Assembly: GCA_028564675.1 (NCBI GenBank)
Contig: JAOVVO010000139.1
Coordinates: 62,001-126,000 of the forward strand
From: Onchocerca lupi
Lineage: Eukaryota; Nematoda; Chromadorea; Rhabditida; Onchocercidae
Length of the DNA: 64,000 nt
Reading direction: 5' to 3'
Each line of letters begins with the position of its first letter. The stretch's first letter is position 1. This document shows, one piece after another, positions 45,301 to 60,400 of the stretch. The notes under the pieces are model-generated. The model made no database searches, was not told where the DNA came from, and worked only from the letters and a program-made list of their open reading frames with translations. The position numbers were made by a program, and so were the translations under genes.

Positions 45301-48300
45301 AAACTGTAAAAAATAGCATGTAAAAAATGAAAGCCATAATAATAGCGACGATGATTGGCTTAATTATATTGGTATACTGTAATGTATAGTTTAATATCTT
45401 TAAAGGAGACGCATAACCTTCGATATATTTGTTTTATTGATTGAATTTATTCTCGTAATATAGAAATAGAGAAACTGAAATGAGTAAAATAGATTTTGAA
45501 TTAGAAATTCAAATTTATTTCATATTATTTTTCATAATTCAAATAGTTTTGTGCAAAAAAAAATTGCGATTATTATCACTACTTTGCATATGTCATTAAT
45601 TTAATTTATTAAAATACATTTACAGCGTAAAAATGTTTAAATTTGAAATAATATAATTAATTCATCTTATCATTATTACAATCGCGCATCATAATTATCA
45701 TCACTATAATTTTTTATAATAAATTAACTCTTTCCAGCAATGATAAATCCAATCATCATTGTTATCATTACTTCGAACATGCTATTAATTTATTAATTTA
45801 ATTTTTTTGTTTACTATTTAATTAATTTAATTTTATTAATGATTATAATGCATTTATATTTATTTCAATTTACTTCATTTAACTATCACCAACTTTTATC
45901 TTCTCATCATTTTGATATCGAAAATTTTCATTTTTTTTTTTTTTACAATATTTTTCATGAAAAAATTTTCCTTAATACTTTGAAGATTAAATTAGACAAA
46001 AAAAAAAAAAGAAAAAAAAAGAAAGAATTTACAAATAAAAATATTGAACAGGATGAAAAATAATTTAAAATGGAATAATCATTGAAAAAAACAATTTTAT
46101 ATACATGAATTACTAATTATATCATGTAGAACAAAATAAAGCAATAATCAAATTTCATTTTCATTACGAAAAATAAATAAATCAAATTTGAGTCATTCCT
46201 TAACGAATGAATCATTCGTGTTATTAAATTGAATCAAGTTCCAAAACGAAAATCTAATTTCTATTCTGTAAGAGCAATACGGAGTCAATTTAAAATGTTA
46301 ACTTCAAAAAGAAAGGTGAAAAAAGAAAAAACGAAATTTAAAGAATTAAATTTGAACTAAACAGTTAACAAGAAACGATAAACAAATCAAAACTTGCTAA
46401 CGAATTTATCAAAATACGAAAAAAGGAAAGATTGATCGATTTGTAATTTTACAAAAACAAGATAAAAATAGAAAACATATAAGTGAATGAATCAACCAAA
46501 TAATGCGGAATCTTTTATTTTCATCAATTATTGTTCAAATTAATCAAGTATTCCATTATTTCACTACTAATTTATTTAAGAAAGTATCAAAACGACCATA
46601 ATTTATTTCTATAAAAACAATTCAATTATTTGATAATTTCCTTTTTTATTTTAATCTTGACAATTCAATTTTAAATATATGTATAAATAATAATTAATAT
46701 CTACTAATTCAAAATTTTGCAAAATACTTAATAAAAAATTCGAAATAATCAACAAATTATGATAATGATAATATAACAGTGAAAAATAAGCAATGACGAT
46801 AAATATTATTGGCAATAAATATTTATAAATGGCAATAAATATTATTTAAAAGTCATATAAATAATGAAAAAATTAATATTAATGCAAAAAAAAAAAAAAG
46901 AAATGGATTGGATAGGATTGTAAATAAAAATTATTGGACCAGTAAAAATGCCGAAACAATTAAATTATCGATACAATAAATGTAAAATGAAGAAAAAAAA
47001 CAAAATTAATCAATACTAAAGTTTTTTTTTAAATATGAAACTAAAAAAAGTACCGAAAAAATCAAATAAAAATAAAAAAAATTAACAACCGAAATATATT
47101 AGATTTTAATTCAAACTTGTAGTTTTAATCTACAAATTAAGAGAATAAAAAAAAAATCCAATTATGATAAAATAGATTATCGTCAAAAAAATATCTCTTC
47201 AAATATCTAATAATTAATTTTTTTGAATTTAAATATTTAAAATAATATGGAAATATATTAGTGAAATATCGATTTAATCAGTACTTGATTTCTTTAAGTT
47301 CTGTATTCATACAACAGTGAAAGAATTTATCTAAAATGATTTTCCTTTCATTTACAATTTTATCCATAGAATAAGAATTTCCAATTATCTTAATTCCCTT
47401 TAATCTTTTTTTTTTTTTTAAATAATGTTGTAGGAAGAAGACATAAAGTTTTTTTTTTCCAAAGCAATCGAAATTTTTTAATTTTAACTTGCACCATTTC
47501 AGGTACTTTTTTTAATTTTCATCATCGTAAATTGATTTAATTAATTTTTATTATTCTGAATATTCATTTATAATTCAGTATTCGTTTATTTATAGCAATG
47601 ATTTAGGATAAAGATTTCATATAATCGCTAATTCATTTAGTGCTTTTAAATTTCAACCTTTACAAATTCAAAATATTTTACTAGTATCATTAAAACATAT
47701 TTGAAATCAATTAGAAATACTAAAAAAATCAAATCATGTCTTCAAATTTTTCATCATTTTTTTACTTAAAAAAACATTCCAATTTTTAATTTGCGAGTTC
47801 AAATAAAAAGTATATTTTTGTCTAAAAAGTATACTTTTCATGATTAAATTATACAATATTTGAAGAAATTAATTTCATTCGAAAATAATTAAATAAATAT
47901 TCTTAAATCTTAATCAGCAGGAGAAAAGCTGGATGAAAAGCTGTAAGTTTTTATTTTGGAAATCCTCTGGAAAGATAATAAAACTGAAAAGAGAAAAAAT
48001 TAATCAATTTTGGAAATTAGTTTTGAAAAATTTAAATTATGAAAAATGTTAGCATGAATAAAATTGATTAAAATATGCCTATGTGCTTGTTAAATGAGTC
48101 AAAAAAATTGCGAATAATTCTATTCATTTTTATGGAAGATAAATTCATAATTGCATAAACTAAAAAAAAAGTTCATAAAAAAAGTCCTAAATTGCATAAA
48201 TTTAATTGAAATATTAAGCAATTATATCAAAACATTTTTGAAATAGGCAATAATTTTTGAAAATTTTTGAAAATGATTTTTTTTTTCTTTTTGACGATTC

Positions 48301-48804
48301 ATACATAAGTCATTCATTTATCAACCAATTTTAATCCTTCCATTGATATGAATCATTTGAATTATTCCATTTTCATTCCTTTTTTTTTCTTCGGAATTAT
48401 GAAACTAATAAATTGTTTTCAGTAATAATTATTTAAATAAAAATATAGATTAAAAGAAAAAAAAGAAAAATGAATGAATGGATAATTATTGAAAAAGATA
48501 AGCAATAGTAATTACAAACAGATAATACTTCAGGCAATTAATTATTGATAATTCATTACTGATTAAATAATTTTACATAAGATATTTAAACCATAATAGA
48601 GTTTTAAAGAAACAAGAAGTGGTGAAATTATTTAGCAATAATAATGAAAAAAAGTATTTTATTGAGGATAATTTGATGGAAATGAATACTAAAATACAAA
48701 ATAAATTGATAGGAAAAAATTGAAGGACAGAAAAAGGAATGTAATTAAAGGTAATGGACCAATAGAATAAGACTTAGAAAAGAAAAAATATCAGAAAAAA
48801 AAAG

Positions 48805-49265
48805 AGGAAAGTACTGGAACATTAAAACATTAAATGTCTAAAAGTACTACAACATTAAGACAATAACATTAAAATGTACTCCAATACTAGAACAATAAAG
48901 ATTTGAATATAATGGCAATAGTAAGACAATGGACATCAAAAATACTATAATATTAGAATAACGAATATCTAGAAATACTATAACATTAAGATAATGAGCA
49001 ATTAAAAAATGCTTCAGTAGCAAAATACGGTATCATGAGTATGAGTTATCTAGAAATACAGCAATATTAGGTCAATGAATATTTGAAAAATACTGTAACA
49101 TTAAGATAATGAACATTAAAAAATATTGCAATATTAAGGAAATGAATATTTGAAAAATACTGTAACATTACGATAACGCACATTTAAAAATATTGCAAGA
49201 TTAAGAAAATGAATATTTAAAAAATACTGTAATATTAAGATAATGAACATTTTAAAATACTTCGA
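48805..49265. repeat. Minisatellite, ~33-35 bp unit with ~67-bp higher-order period
   Basis: About 13 units of the type AAAAATACTGTAACATTAAG then ATAATGAACATT. Towards the 3' end, two alternating versions (..ACTGTAACATTAAGATAATG and ..ATTGCAATATTAAGGAAATG) repeat as a pair. Units at the 5' end are more diverged, so the array seems to have grown at its 3' side. Confidence 0.85.
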
Positions 49266-51358
49266 GTATTTTCAAAAAACATTTTATTTTTACTATATAG
49301 AGCTGTAAAAAACTGATCTTGTATTTTGTTATAAATTTTTTTTATGTATATCAAAGACTTTAATGCTACTTTTCAATTTACTTTTAGAATTAATAAGATT
49401 CGCAAATTCCACGTACTTTTTGTATAAAAATTTTGAATTAAAAATTCAAGAAATAATTTTCGAATGTGAAAATAAGAATTTCAAATTTATTAACGAATAA
49501 TTATTTTCTCGACTATTTCTTAAATGTTAATGTATTATTAGAATAGATTATTGATAATATTTTTTCATCATCACTATAGATGATCAATGATAAATTTTCA
49601 TTACTGATCACTGTTAATTATTAATAATTTCATATTAACTAATAAACATGAATAATTGACAATTTTAAATGATAAATTTTTATTTTTGAAAGCAATCTAT
49701 CATTTAAATGATATATTCTCAAATAATTTCTTTTTTTTTTTGTTTACAAATTACAAAATTTTTCAAAATATTAATTCCGAAAAGAATAAACAAAAAAAAA
49801 AAAAAGGATGAATGATTGAGTGATATAATATGATCAACTATAAATTATTACTAACCTCATGTAACTAATCAATATAGATCACTGATAACTTTATTATACT
49901 GTCAATTACATCATTGCTATTACTTAAAATTAATCGTAAAATTATAAGTAATAGAAATAATGTAATGGAAATTGTATAATTTTATTGTCTAGAAATAAAT
50001 GTATCTTTATTTTTGAGATTAAAATTTCAAAAAGTGTATTAACTTCAGAACTCGTCAAGTTTGATCTAATATCATTTTTTTTTTTTTTTTTTTTTAATGG
50101 ATAAATATGCGAGTTACATCAATTATATTGATTGTTAATTATGATAAGATTAATAATTTTTATTACTATTTATAATCATATTGCTAAAATTACATTATTG
50201 CTACTAATCATAATTATTAATTAAATTATACTTATGCTATTAAAAAGGAATTTTTTTCTCACATTTTATTTGAAAGATTCAATTTTTCGATATCTCTAAA
50301 TATATCGAAAGATCGTTTACACAAAAAAAAAAAACAAAAAAAAAGTAAATAGACAGAAAGAAAAATTCAAGAAATTTAATATGATATATTAAATTTTTGG
50401 CAAAGCAATATGAATTTTATGACAAGACATTAAAGAAAACTAAATTTGGAGATTAATTTCATATCAGATTTGACAACAAATGTCAAAAAATTTGATAACA
50501 TTGATTGTTTAGGTTAAATGAATAAAATAAAATCAAAATGATTGAAAAATCATCGTTATACTCCTCATATTTAAAAGTATTTGATAAAAATCGATCATCG
50601 GATTACTAGATAATGATGATCAGAAAATTAAAAATGATTCTGGTAAAATTGATAACCACTGAACAAGAAGATAGTTATTCATTTTTCTATTTGATTTAAA
50701 TTTTTAAAAATTTTCAAACTAATTTTTTCAAAAATTATGACATAAAAATATTATATTCATTTTTTTCCACTTTCACAGAAAGGAATAAATATCATTTCAC
50801 TTTTTTTTTTTTTTAATAATTATTAAAACATAGATAATGTATCAATTTATATAATTTGCATTGTCAAATTTTAATCTTTGAAACTTACTTGTAAGAAAAA
50901 AAAAATCAATCAATATTGCTATCTTTTAACATGCTTTTGCTATTTTGCTGACAATTTGGACAAAGAAATCATTCAGAATCCTTTAATTTACTTTAATACG
51001 ATGTTATTTTTGATTTACGAATATAACAAACAAAAAATTTCTCAGAATATACAGATTTAAATTAATTTAGTAATATATCATTTAATGAATAAGAATATTT
51101 TTATTCAAGTATATTCATTTAATTAATTTTATTTAAAAATTGCTTCATAAAATTTGATCTTTCAAACAATTACTAATACTATTACTGTATTTTCAATCAA
51201 AATGATTCCATCATAAATTCGATAACTTAAAAAAAAATAAGTAAAAATTAAATTCCATCAAATGCTATTGCTAATTCCTTTAATCCGATTAATCAGTAAT
51301 CGATATGATTTTGATTTTCCGACTATATAGTGTTAATTTCCAGTTATCAAATTATTTA

Positions 51359-51640
51359 TGAAGAAAAAAAAAGACAGAAAAAGAGAAAGGTAAATAAGAA
51401 GAGAGAGGGTTGGAGAGAGAAGAGAGAAAGGGAAAGGAAAAACCAGAAAAATGAGACAAAATGAAATTTCTGGAGAATTTGACGGAATGTAAAAAAGGCA
51501 AAAAGGATTGTAGAACCGGAAATGAAGGCTTGCCGGCTTTTACTTCATGATTATCCTCAGAAATCAATTCCCTCTTTCAATTCTTCTTTCTCTCTTCTCT
51601 TCTTCTTTCATTCTCTCTAATTCTACTCTTATTGTCTAAA
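51359..51640. other. Polypurine tract followed by polypyrimidine tract
   Basis: 51359-51450 is almost all A/G on the plus strand (GAGAGAGGGTTGGAGAGAGA). 51570-51632 is almost all C/T (TTCTTCTTTCTCTCTTCTCT). The ~120 bp between holds GCTTGCCGGC. The two tracts could pair as imperfect foldback arms or form triplex DNA. The minus-strand 71-aa ORF here is a translation of the tract. Confidence 0.5.
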
Positions 51641-51867
51641 AATTTCCACTTCTATCGATTCGTTTTTTGTTTTTTTTTTTTTTTTTTTTCTACTTTTAAA
51701 TTTTCTAATAGACTTTATATGTAGCTAAATCTATGCACTTTTATAAAGATAGATGGACAGATAAATAGACAAGACAGACGGAAGAGATATGCATGAATGT
51801 GACAATAAATATATTCATCTCATTTTAAGTAATCAAGTATTAAATTAAGTAAATATATTTGATTAAA

Positions 51868-52020
51868 TAAACTCAAATTGTCAAATACATCGGCAATATA
51901 TTGATTGAACAAATTCTAATTGATCAAATATATCGGTAATAAATTGATTGAACAAACTCTAACTGATCAAATATGTCGGTGATATATTGATCGAACAGAT
52001 TCAAATTAATCAAATTATCA
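51868..52020. repeat. 43-bp tandem repeat, ~3.5 copies
   Basis: Units AAACTCAAATTGTCAAATAC..ATTGATTGAAC, AAATTCTAATTGATCAAATA..ATTGATTGAAC and AAACTCTAACTGATCAAATA..ATTGATCGAAC are followed by a partial unit. Clear period of 43 bp in units 2 and 3. Confidence 0.85.
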
Positions 52021-52239
52021 ATTAATCATTATCAACACTCATTGATTAAAATCCATTTTTTTTCGTTCTTTTTTCATTTTTGTTTAGTAAAGAAAAAGAG
52101 AACAAAAAAAAGAATGTATTCATATCTAATCAATTCAAATTATTTATTTTTTGCTATTGTAATATTTATTTCAACAATTATTTATATAATATTAAAACAA
52201 AAATAAAAGAGAGAAACAAAACAATTACATTAGTAATTC

Positions 52240-52353
<114 letters not shown>

Positions 52354-52706
52354 TAGTAATAAATAATAATAGTAATAGCAATAGTAATTAGTATCAGAAA
52401 TAGTAATAATATTATTTTACCCAATTAATTTCTAATTTTTTAACGATTACTAAGCAAAATCGAAATATAAATACATAAATAATGTAATATTAATAACAAT
52501 TATTCAGCAATAAAGAATATCAAAAATAGGAATGCATAAACAAAATATATCAATAATAATATTATTACTAATTAGAATAATAACAATAGCTATTGTTATT
52601 TTCTTTGTTTATTCATGATGATATGAATTCAATTTACTATTTATTGTTTATTTAAACTTTTAAAATGAAATTTATTCTTTTTTTTTTCGTTTACATTTCT
52701 TTTTTT

Positions 52707-52708
<2 letters not shown>

Positions 52709-52744
<36 letters not shown>
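52709..52744. repeat. T36 homopolymer
   Basis: Thirty-six uninterrupted T, one of the longest of many A/T runs in 35-57 kb; a comparable T34 is at 54531-54564. Lengths of such runs are error-prone in sequencing. Confidence 0.8.
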
Positions 52745-52745
<1 letters not shown>

Positions 52746-53674
52746 GAAAGGCAAAATAAATGAAATAGACAGGAAAAAAAATTGGAAGAGTGATTATCAT
52801 CTACTAATTTCACTTTTGCTTGAAGTATACAAATAGAAAAAATAAAATAAAATTTATGTTTCATAAGCTCAAGCAATCTTGATAAATTGATTTGAATAGG
52901 AAAGAATTTAAAAACAAAAGAAGTGAGTTTTTTTTTAATTTTAATTTTTACTTTATTTTCTAACTTTTACTTTTTGAAAATTTATAAAAAAATTAAACAA
53001 GAAGAAAGTTCAGGAAGAAAATGGGAAAAAGAAGAAATGAAATAAAAATGATTAATTTGTGGCTATTCAATTTCGTCTCTCTTTTTTTTTTTTTTTTTTT
53101 TTTTTTTTCAATCTAAATAATACTTTTTTTTTTCACTTTTTTTCTTTTTTGTTAATCAAATTCTGATAGTTTCATTTTTATTTTTATTTTTTTTTTTTTC
53201 ATTTATTAGTCAAAGCATTTTTTCATTTTTTTTTTTTTTTTTTATTTACCAGTAAATTGAAACTTTTAAAACTGTTCATGTTCACCAGTTTTTTCAGTTT
53301 TTCAATTTCAATTTTCAAAAAAAAAAAAAATGAAGGAATTATCGACCTATCAATATAAATACGGCTATTCTTTTTTTTTGTTTTTTTTATTTTCCAAGCA
53401 ATCAATAAAATGGAAGACATTTCTTCTTTTTTTTTTCTCAAACTTGAAATCAATAAAAAAAGGAATGAAAAGAGAAAGGTAAAAATTGATTTCCAATTTT
53501 CCATTTTATATATATATTTTGTTTTTTTTTTTTGTTTTTTCTGAAGTGAAAAAAAGTCTATTTTTTACTAAAATAAAAGAAAAAAAAAAAGGAAAAAAGA
53601 ATGAATTATAAAAGTAAAATTGCTTTTAGATTATTTTATTTCACATATTTTTGCTTTTTCCTTCCTTTTTATTT

Positions 53675-53687
53675 CCCCCCCCCCCCC
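53675..53687. repeat. C13 homopolymer
   Basis: Thirteen C in a row within extremely AT-rich DNA; the only long G/C run in the window. Confidence 0.9.
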
Positions 53688-54529
53688 TAATAATTGCAAT
53701 ATTTCAACTCAATTTATTTCTCTTTTTTTTTTTTCCTTGCACTATCGATTTTGAGGAAGATAAGGGGATGAAAAAGATGAAGTATTGGAAAATGATCGAA
53801 AAAAAAAAAAGATGAAGGAAAAATTTCTGGATAGCATGAAGTTTTAATTTTGAAGATGAAAATATACGATTGAAAGATGAAAGAAGGGAAAAATTAAAAA
53901 GTATTGAGAGAGATTTTCTTTTTTCGTTTTCTTTCTAAACTAGATTAAACTTTTAAATCTTTTAAACTTGTAGTTTAAAAACTACCTGACCTAAATAAAT
54001 TCTTACTTGTTTATTATTGGAATTCAAAAAATTTTTGCTTCATTAGAATTTTATAATCCTTAGCTAGATTATATGGAATAAAATGAGTTATAGATGAAAA
54101 ATATGAATTAAATAATTCTAATAAAGCAAAAAAAAATTCTTAAATTCCAATAAACATATTAAAAATCAATTTGTTAAGCAACTAAATCAGATTTTTATTC
54201 TGAATAAAAATATTTTAATAATTTGAAAGAAAAGAAAATATCGTTGAAACTACTATTGAAAATCAATTTTATTGATAAATATCATGATTTTTTCATATAA
54301 TTTAAAAGAATGATAAATCGTATTATATTTCGAGTCGTATGATTTATGGTTATTTTTGAGATAAGCAAAAATGTTAAGATAATTTAAGAATTTTCATTCG
54401 ACAAGCAAGCATTTGAAGAAATTTTCACAAAAAATTTCCAAAGTTTAAAATTCTTTTTTTTCAAAGTTTTAAGCAAATGAGAAAAAAAAAGTGAAAGGAA
54501 AATTGTTTATTTTATTACAACCATCATTT

Positions 54530-54568
<39 letters not shown>

Positions 54569-57418
54569 AATTTAGCTAATATTTGAATAAATTAATTAGT
54601 CTGTATTTTCGATCGCAATTTTATATGAATAATTAATTATGCAACCACTTTAATGAATATAATCATGATTAATTGCCATCATCGTAAGAATGATTGATAA
54701 TCTTATCATCTATAATAATGGTGATTATTATTTTAATTATAATTGTGCTAATCAAATAATTTAATTTATTTATTATCGTTATCATTGCTATTTCTTATTT
54801 TTATTATAATACTATTATTATAAAATATAGTTCATTCAATTAAAATCCTAAAATTACAATTTTATAATAAGAATTCATAGATTTATTAATTTGGATAAAC
54901 AGCACATTTTTTTATTTTTATCACAAATATATCATGAATTGAAATGACATATAATGTAATAATCTCAAAAACTAATTAGTAGCCAATTTTTTTAATTAAC
55001 AATTTGTTTTGGAACATATTGAAAAACCAAAAAATCTTTTTTTTTTTTCATGATCCAACATCTCTCTAATTATAAATTTTCGCATTTTGTTGCGAAAATT
55101 TCATGCATTGCTAATCACTATTTTTGTTTTTTGTTAAATTTTTAAATGTATAGACATTTTACATTTTTTGAAACAATTATAAATTTGCTTGCATGCTTGC
55201 AATCTATTTCATACATTTCTTTTTTTGTCATGCAATTAAATGCAATCTGCAGGGAAGATTACTGTTAGCCTAAAATTTCCATCTTTTTTTCCTTTTTTTT
55301 TCGTAATATTTTTGCTGTCAAAAACAAAAAAGTTATGCAAAAAGAAATCAATAAGAGATAAAATTCTACTAGAAATAAGAATAGATTTTTAAATGGAAAT
55401 GAAAAAAAAAAAAAGCCACTAAAAAACATTTAATGTTATAAGATTATACATGCATTTGTGTAAATTAGTTAAAAAATGATGAAAATTATTAACAATAAAG
55501 AGAAATAAAAGAAAAGAAATCGTTTTTCTTTTTTTTTTTTTCGTTATTATATGAAAGAAAAATTAATGTTTCAGAAAGTTTTTTTTTTTTTTTTTCTTTT
55601 GGAAAAACATAAATGAATGCAATAATTTATCATTTAAAAATGTGGGAAAAAGGTTTTAAAAAGTTTTCATTTTTAACATTTTCTGTTGGTTGAATAGGCA
55701 CATTAAGGTATTAGACAGATCAGGATTCTGATGTTAACAAAATATTTCTGATAGTTTATGAAACTTTGAAGATCTATATTTAAGCTGATTGTTTTTTTTT
55801 TTTTTTTTTTTTTTTAATTTGATTTAAATGCTCAAAATATAATTTTATTTATTTTCACAGAAATTTTATTCATATTATAATATTTTATTTATTGATAAAA
55901 TTGTTTTGAAATCATTTACTATAATTTTTTCAACAATAGATTCAAAAAATGGAAAACGAACTATTTTTAAAATGTTTGGAGCAAAATGAAAAATAAATAT
56001 TTTTTATAAAAATTTTTAAAGTGAAGTTAGAAGGGAAAGATGAAAGACAAAAAAATTTAATTGAGTATTTGATTATGAATATTACAATGACATATGTATG
56101 TAGAATATAATATATATTAAAATTTTAATTATTTGTTTCATAATAAAGCAAAAATTTAAAGTCATTCCAATGAAGATCAATGAATATTGATTTTGCAATG
56201 ATTGATTTATTAATTTGAAATGGTTTAAATAAATAAATTAAAACATTAACTTTTATGCAATAATGTAGCAATTATTTGGTTGGTGGTATCTGTGAATGTT
56301 ATTGATCAGATCAATTAAATAATTAATATTTATGCAACAAAATGTAAGCGAATTTTTTTCGCAAAATAATGAAAAATTTAAAAATCACAAAATGTTTAAT
56401 TATTTCGGAAAATATTTCATGTATACAAAATTCAACTTTGATTCCGATAAAATTCGCATATGATTTTAATTATCCTATACGATATTGAAATAACAATGAA
56501 AAAAAAAAAGTGATATTTTAATTTAAATAGATAATTAAAAAAATCGAAAAATACAATATAAGAAAGAAAAGACTAACTTTTAGAAAATGTGAATTTTTTT
56601 TTTTTTGGTAATCTGAAATTTTCTAAAAGAATTGTAGTTTATTTCAATTGTAAAAAATTTTAAATTTTCTTTTTTTTTCTGAGAAAGTTAAAAAATTTTT
56701 CAATATTTTCGCAATTTTCGAATTTTTGTATGTGAATCGGAGAAAATTTTAATAAGCACAAACTTATTCGTTTAAAAATTCAGAAGAAAAAAGTGTTTAA
56801 AAAAAATTAGAGACGAACAAATGCTCAGCAAACAAAATAATTAGAAAGTGAAGAAATGAAATGATAGGAAATCCTGGAAGCGATCAGTTTACAAATTAGA
56901 CAATTGAAATAACAAATTGATTCAAATGAAGCAAATACATGAAATTGTTTGAAATGGAAGACCAAAAATAGTTCAAATACCTCTTTTTTTAAAAAAAAGA
57001 AAGAAAAAATTTTTAAAAATTGGTAAAATTTCTCAAATACAAGCAAAAATCGAAAAGAATCACTTTTTCCTTACTTTCAAAGAAACAAAAAAAAAAAAAA
57101 AAAAAAACTTGCATGATATACGAAAAAATAAATTTTGAAAATTTCAAATTCTATTAGATTAAATTCTCATAAGAAAAAGATCACTTGTTTATTTGCAAAA
57201 AATAATATAAAAAATTAACTTTATAAATAAGTAATGAGTGAAATTTTTATAAGCTTCAAATAAAGCCTAAATTTTATGTGAAATGATTCATCAGATGAAT
57301 GAAACAGGATAATTTGAATTTTCAAAAATTCCAATTCTTTTAAATCTAATTTTTAACTCTTGAATTCTTTGTCGGAATTTTGTCAAAATTTTGGTAAAAA
57401 TTACTTTTTCTCACAACT

Positions 57419-60400
57419 TTACCGTATTTTCTGATACGATAATTTTTTAAACCGTATTAGATAAGTTGCAAAATCATTTGGTTCCAGGAAAAAATTCGCC
57501 TCTTGATACGATATTTCTTTGCTTATTTGTTTGACACCATTTAATAATGTTTTTTGCACCGTAATCACATCAATAGATTGCAAATATTCCTTCACGACTA
57601 ACTGAAATTCACAGATACTGTAACAAATTACAGTATATATTTGGCGATATAAAAATTTATATTGAAGTATGAAACATTTTTAATATGGTCATCTGAAGGG
57701 ATATGGTAAGAAAATTCTTTTATTTAATATTTCATCCTTTTTTTCAAAGATTTTATAAATAAAATTAAAAATAAGTAGTTCATAAAACTGAATATTATTT
57801 TACTATATTAAAAACCTTTTTTTAATGAATTTTTATTATTGGAATAAATTTTGAAAAGATTATATCATTTAAATCTTGCAAAAAAAAAAAAAAACTGTTT
57901 ATCTTAAGGATTCCTTAATTTAATGTTCATCTAAATTGTTCAACAAAATATTTGAAAATTCATGATGTATCAAAACTCTGTTAATAGACTTTAATTTTTA
58001 ATTAAAAAAATTACATTGCACAAATTTTTAATAAGAATTGTAAAAAAGTTTCAAAAAAATTTAAAAAAATAAAAAACCCCACAAAATGTTGAAAATTTTA
58101 AAATTTCAAAAAAATTTTAAACCTCAAAAAATTCATTTGATTGATATTTTTGCAGTTTGAAAAATTTCATCTGAATAGTTCACTAAGATTTTGTATAATC
58201 TTATCGTTTTAGCATTAATAAAAATTTGTAAATTACAAACATAAACGGTTATGATTTAAAGAAACTTGTTAAGTTGTAAAATTTACATCAAGCTTGTTTG
58301 CGAGACATTTCGGAGAGATTAGACTGGTACAATCAATTCCTGCTCTGTACAGTATCATTAATCGTAGATTTATATCAGATGTCAAAGGTCGAACAGTTAA
58401 TAATTGTACATCGCATGGAAACGATTGGAGATGACGAAGTGTGAAATTTTCAAGAATCCCTATAAAATTTCATTCATTTTTCATTTTTTAACTGATGAAT
58501 TATTACTTTATTAACAAATTTTATTAATTATGAAATTATAAAAATGAAATGCCAACATTTGTTTTCCTTTTTTTTTTTTATTTTTGAATTGGAAAAAGCA
58601 TTTCAATTTTTTTTTTAATTAGTAAAATTGTATTAGAAATGTAAGAATAGAACGAGAATAAATCGCAAATTTCAAAATGCTGCATTTATGAGAATAAATG
58701 ATTACATAAATCGCAAATTAACAAAAATTAACAAACATACCATTGATAATGAAAATATTTGGTTGATAAATCAATGATTGAAGAGTTAAATGAGCATTAA
58801 GCGTATTATATGCAAATTGTCGTTCTTGTCGTTGCTATTAAAAAAATCTCTTTTTTAATCTAAATTTAGAAATCAAATAAAAGGAAATAAAATTTTTGAG
58901 AAAATAGCTTTCTCTTTTTTTTTTTGAAAAAACCAAGATACAATAGTGATCAATATTAATAATTTTCAAATTTTTCAAAATCCCAAATAATTATTTAATA
59001 AAAATTTAAATTTTAATTATTTAGTGAAAATCAGAAATAAAAGATGTTTAGCATTTACTTTATCATCAATCTGTATCATTTTTTCTAAAACAAATGTAAA
59101 TGCCATATTAACAGGTAAATTATCAACCGGTAAGCCATCATCATCAAATCCCAGACCTTTTCCATCATCAGAATTTAAACGACGATCTATAAAAAAAAAA
59201 ATAATTTGAATAGTTAGATGTTAATTTTATGAAATTGCAAAGAATCAAAAAAAAAAAAAAAACGATGAAAATTTTAATTTTTATAAAATTTTAAGATTTA
59301 ATTAGCAATATTATTGAATTTTAGGATAATTTTAATTACTTACCAAGCATTATTTCAAAATTTATTTTGTCAAATGTTCTGACACCATGTGGAATATTGC
59401 TCAGAATTGAAAGTCGTTTTGATCTATCTTGTAGTATCATTGCTGTTGGCATTGGATAATAATTCTTTTCCGGTTGATGGAATGCATTATATTCAGCTCG
59501 TCTAATTAACTAAAATTTTAAATTCCATTATTAATTTTTGTTTAATTAATTAAAAATGCGATTTTCGCAATTAATTTATTGAATAAATTTGTTAGAATTA
59601 TCACCATCAGTTTTTGGTAATTCATCAGTTGCTAATTATCAGCAGTTTGCTAATTTTAACAATTATCAAATATTTTAGATATCAAATGATGTATTATTTA
59701 AATAAGCAATTAAGAAAATTCATTAGTCTATTATTTTCTTTCAACTTATATTAAAATAATTTAAATTTTATTCATAATTTTTTAAAATTGACTAATCGTT
59801 TATTTAAAGCAAAATAAATACGAAAATAAGTAAAGAAACAATTGAGTGATAATTTATCATGCATTATCATAGCATAATAATTGTATAATCTGAAATTAGA
59901 ATGAAATGAGCAAAAATTGGAAATGAATCGATTAAAAATATATCCGATCGAAGTAATTGAAAATCACAGTACAATAAATAATTTCCCGTACTTTATTAAT
60001 TTTTAAAATTTTCAAATAAAAAATTTAATGAATTAATTCATTTAATTAAAGCTTACTTGTAAGCCATTACTGTCCGTATAATACTTAACATCGTTTGCTA
60101 TCATATCAGTTGCAAATTTTGCAATCAATTCAGCGTTTAACATTTTTCGTATATCAATACGAAGTTGCATATGTAAACGACTTTCTTCTGCTCCTTATAA
60201 TAAATTTAAAAAATTCCAAAAATTCTCAGGATAAAATTTAATAAACTAAAATTTTTTAAAAAAACTAAATTTGTTTCAAGAAATATAAACTTTTTAAAAA
60301 TTTCTAATGGCAAATAAATTAAAAAATTGTTAAGAATTTAAGATAATTTGAAAAAAAAAATCTTAAAGATCAAATACCCAAAATTTTGTTAACTGAGAGC

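Noticed and set aside
59024..59209. 61-aa plus-strand ORF
   Set aside because: Antisense shadow of a mannosidase exon (59186-59059, minus).
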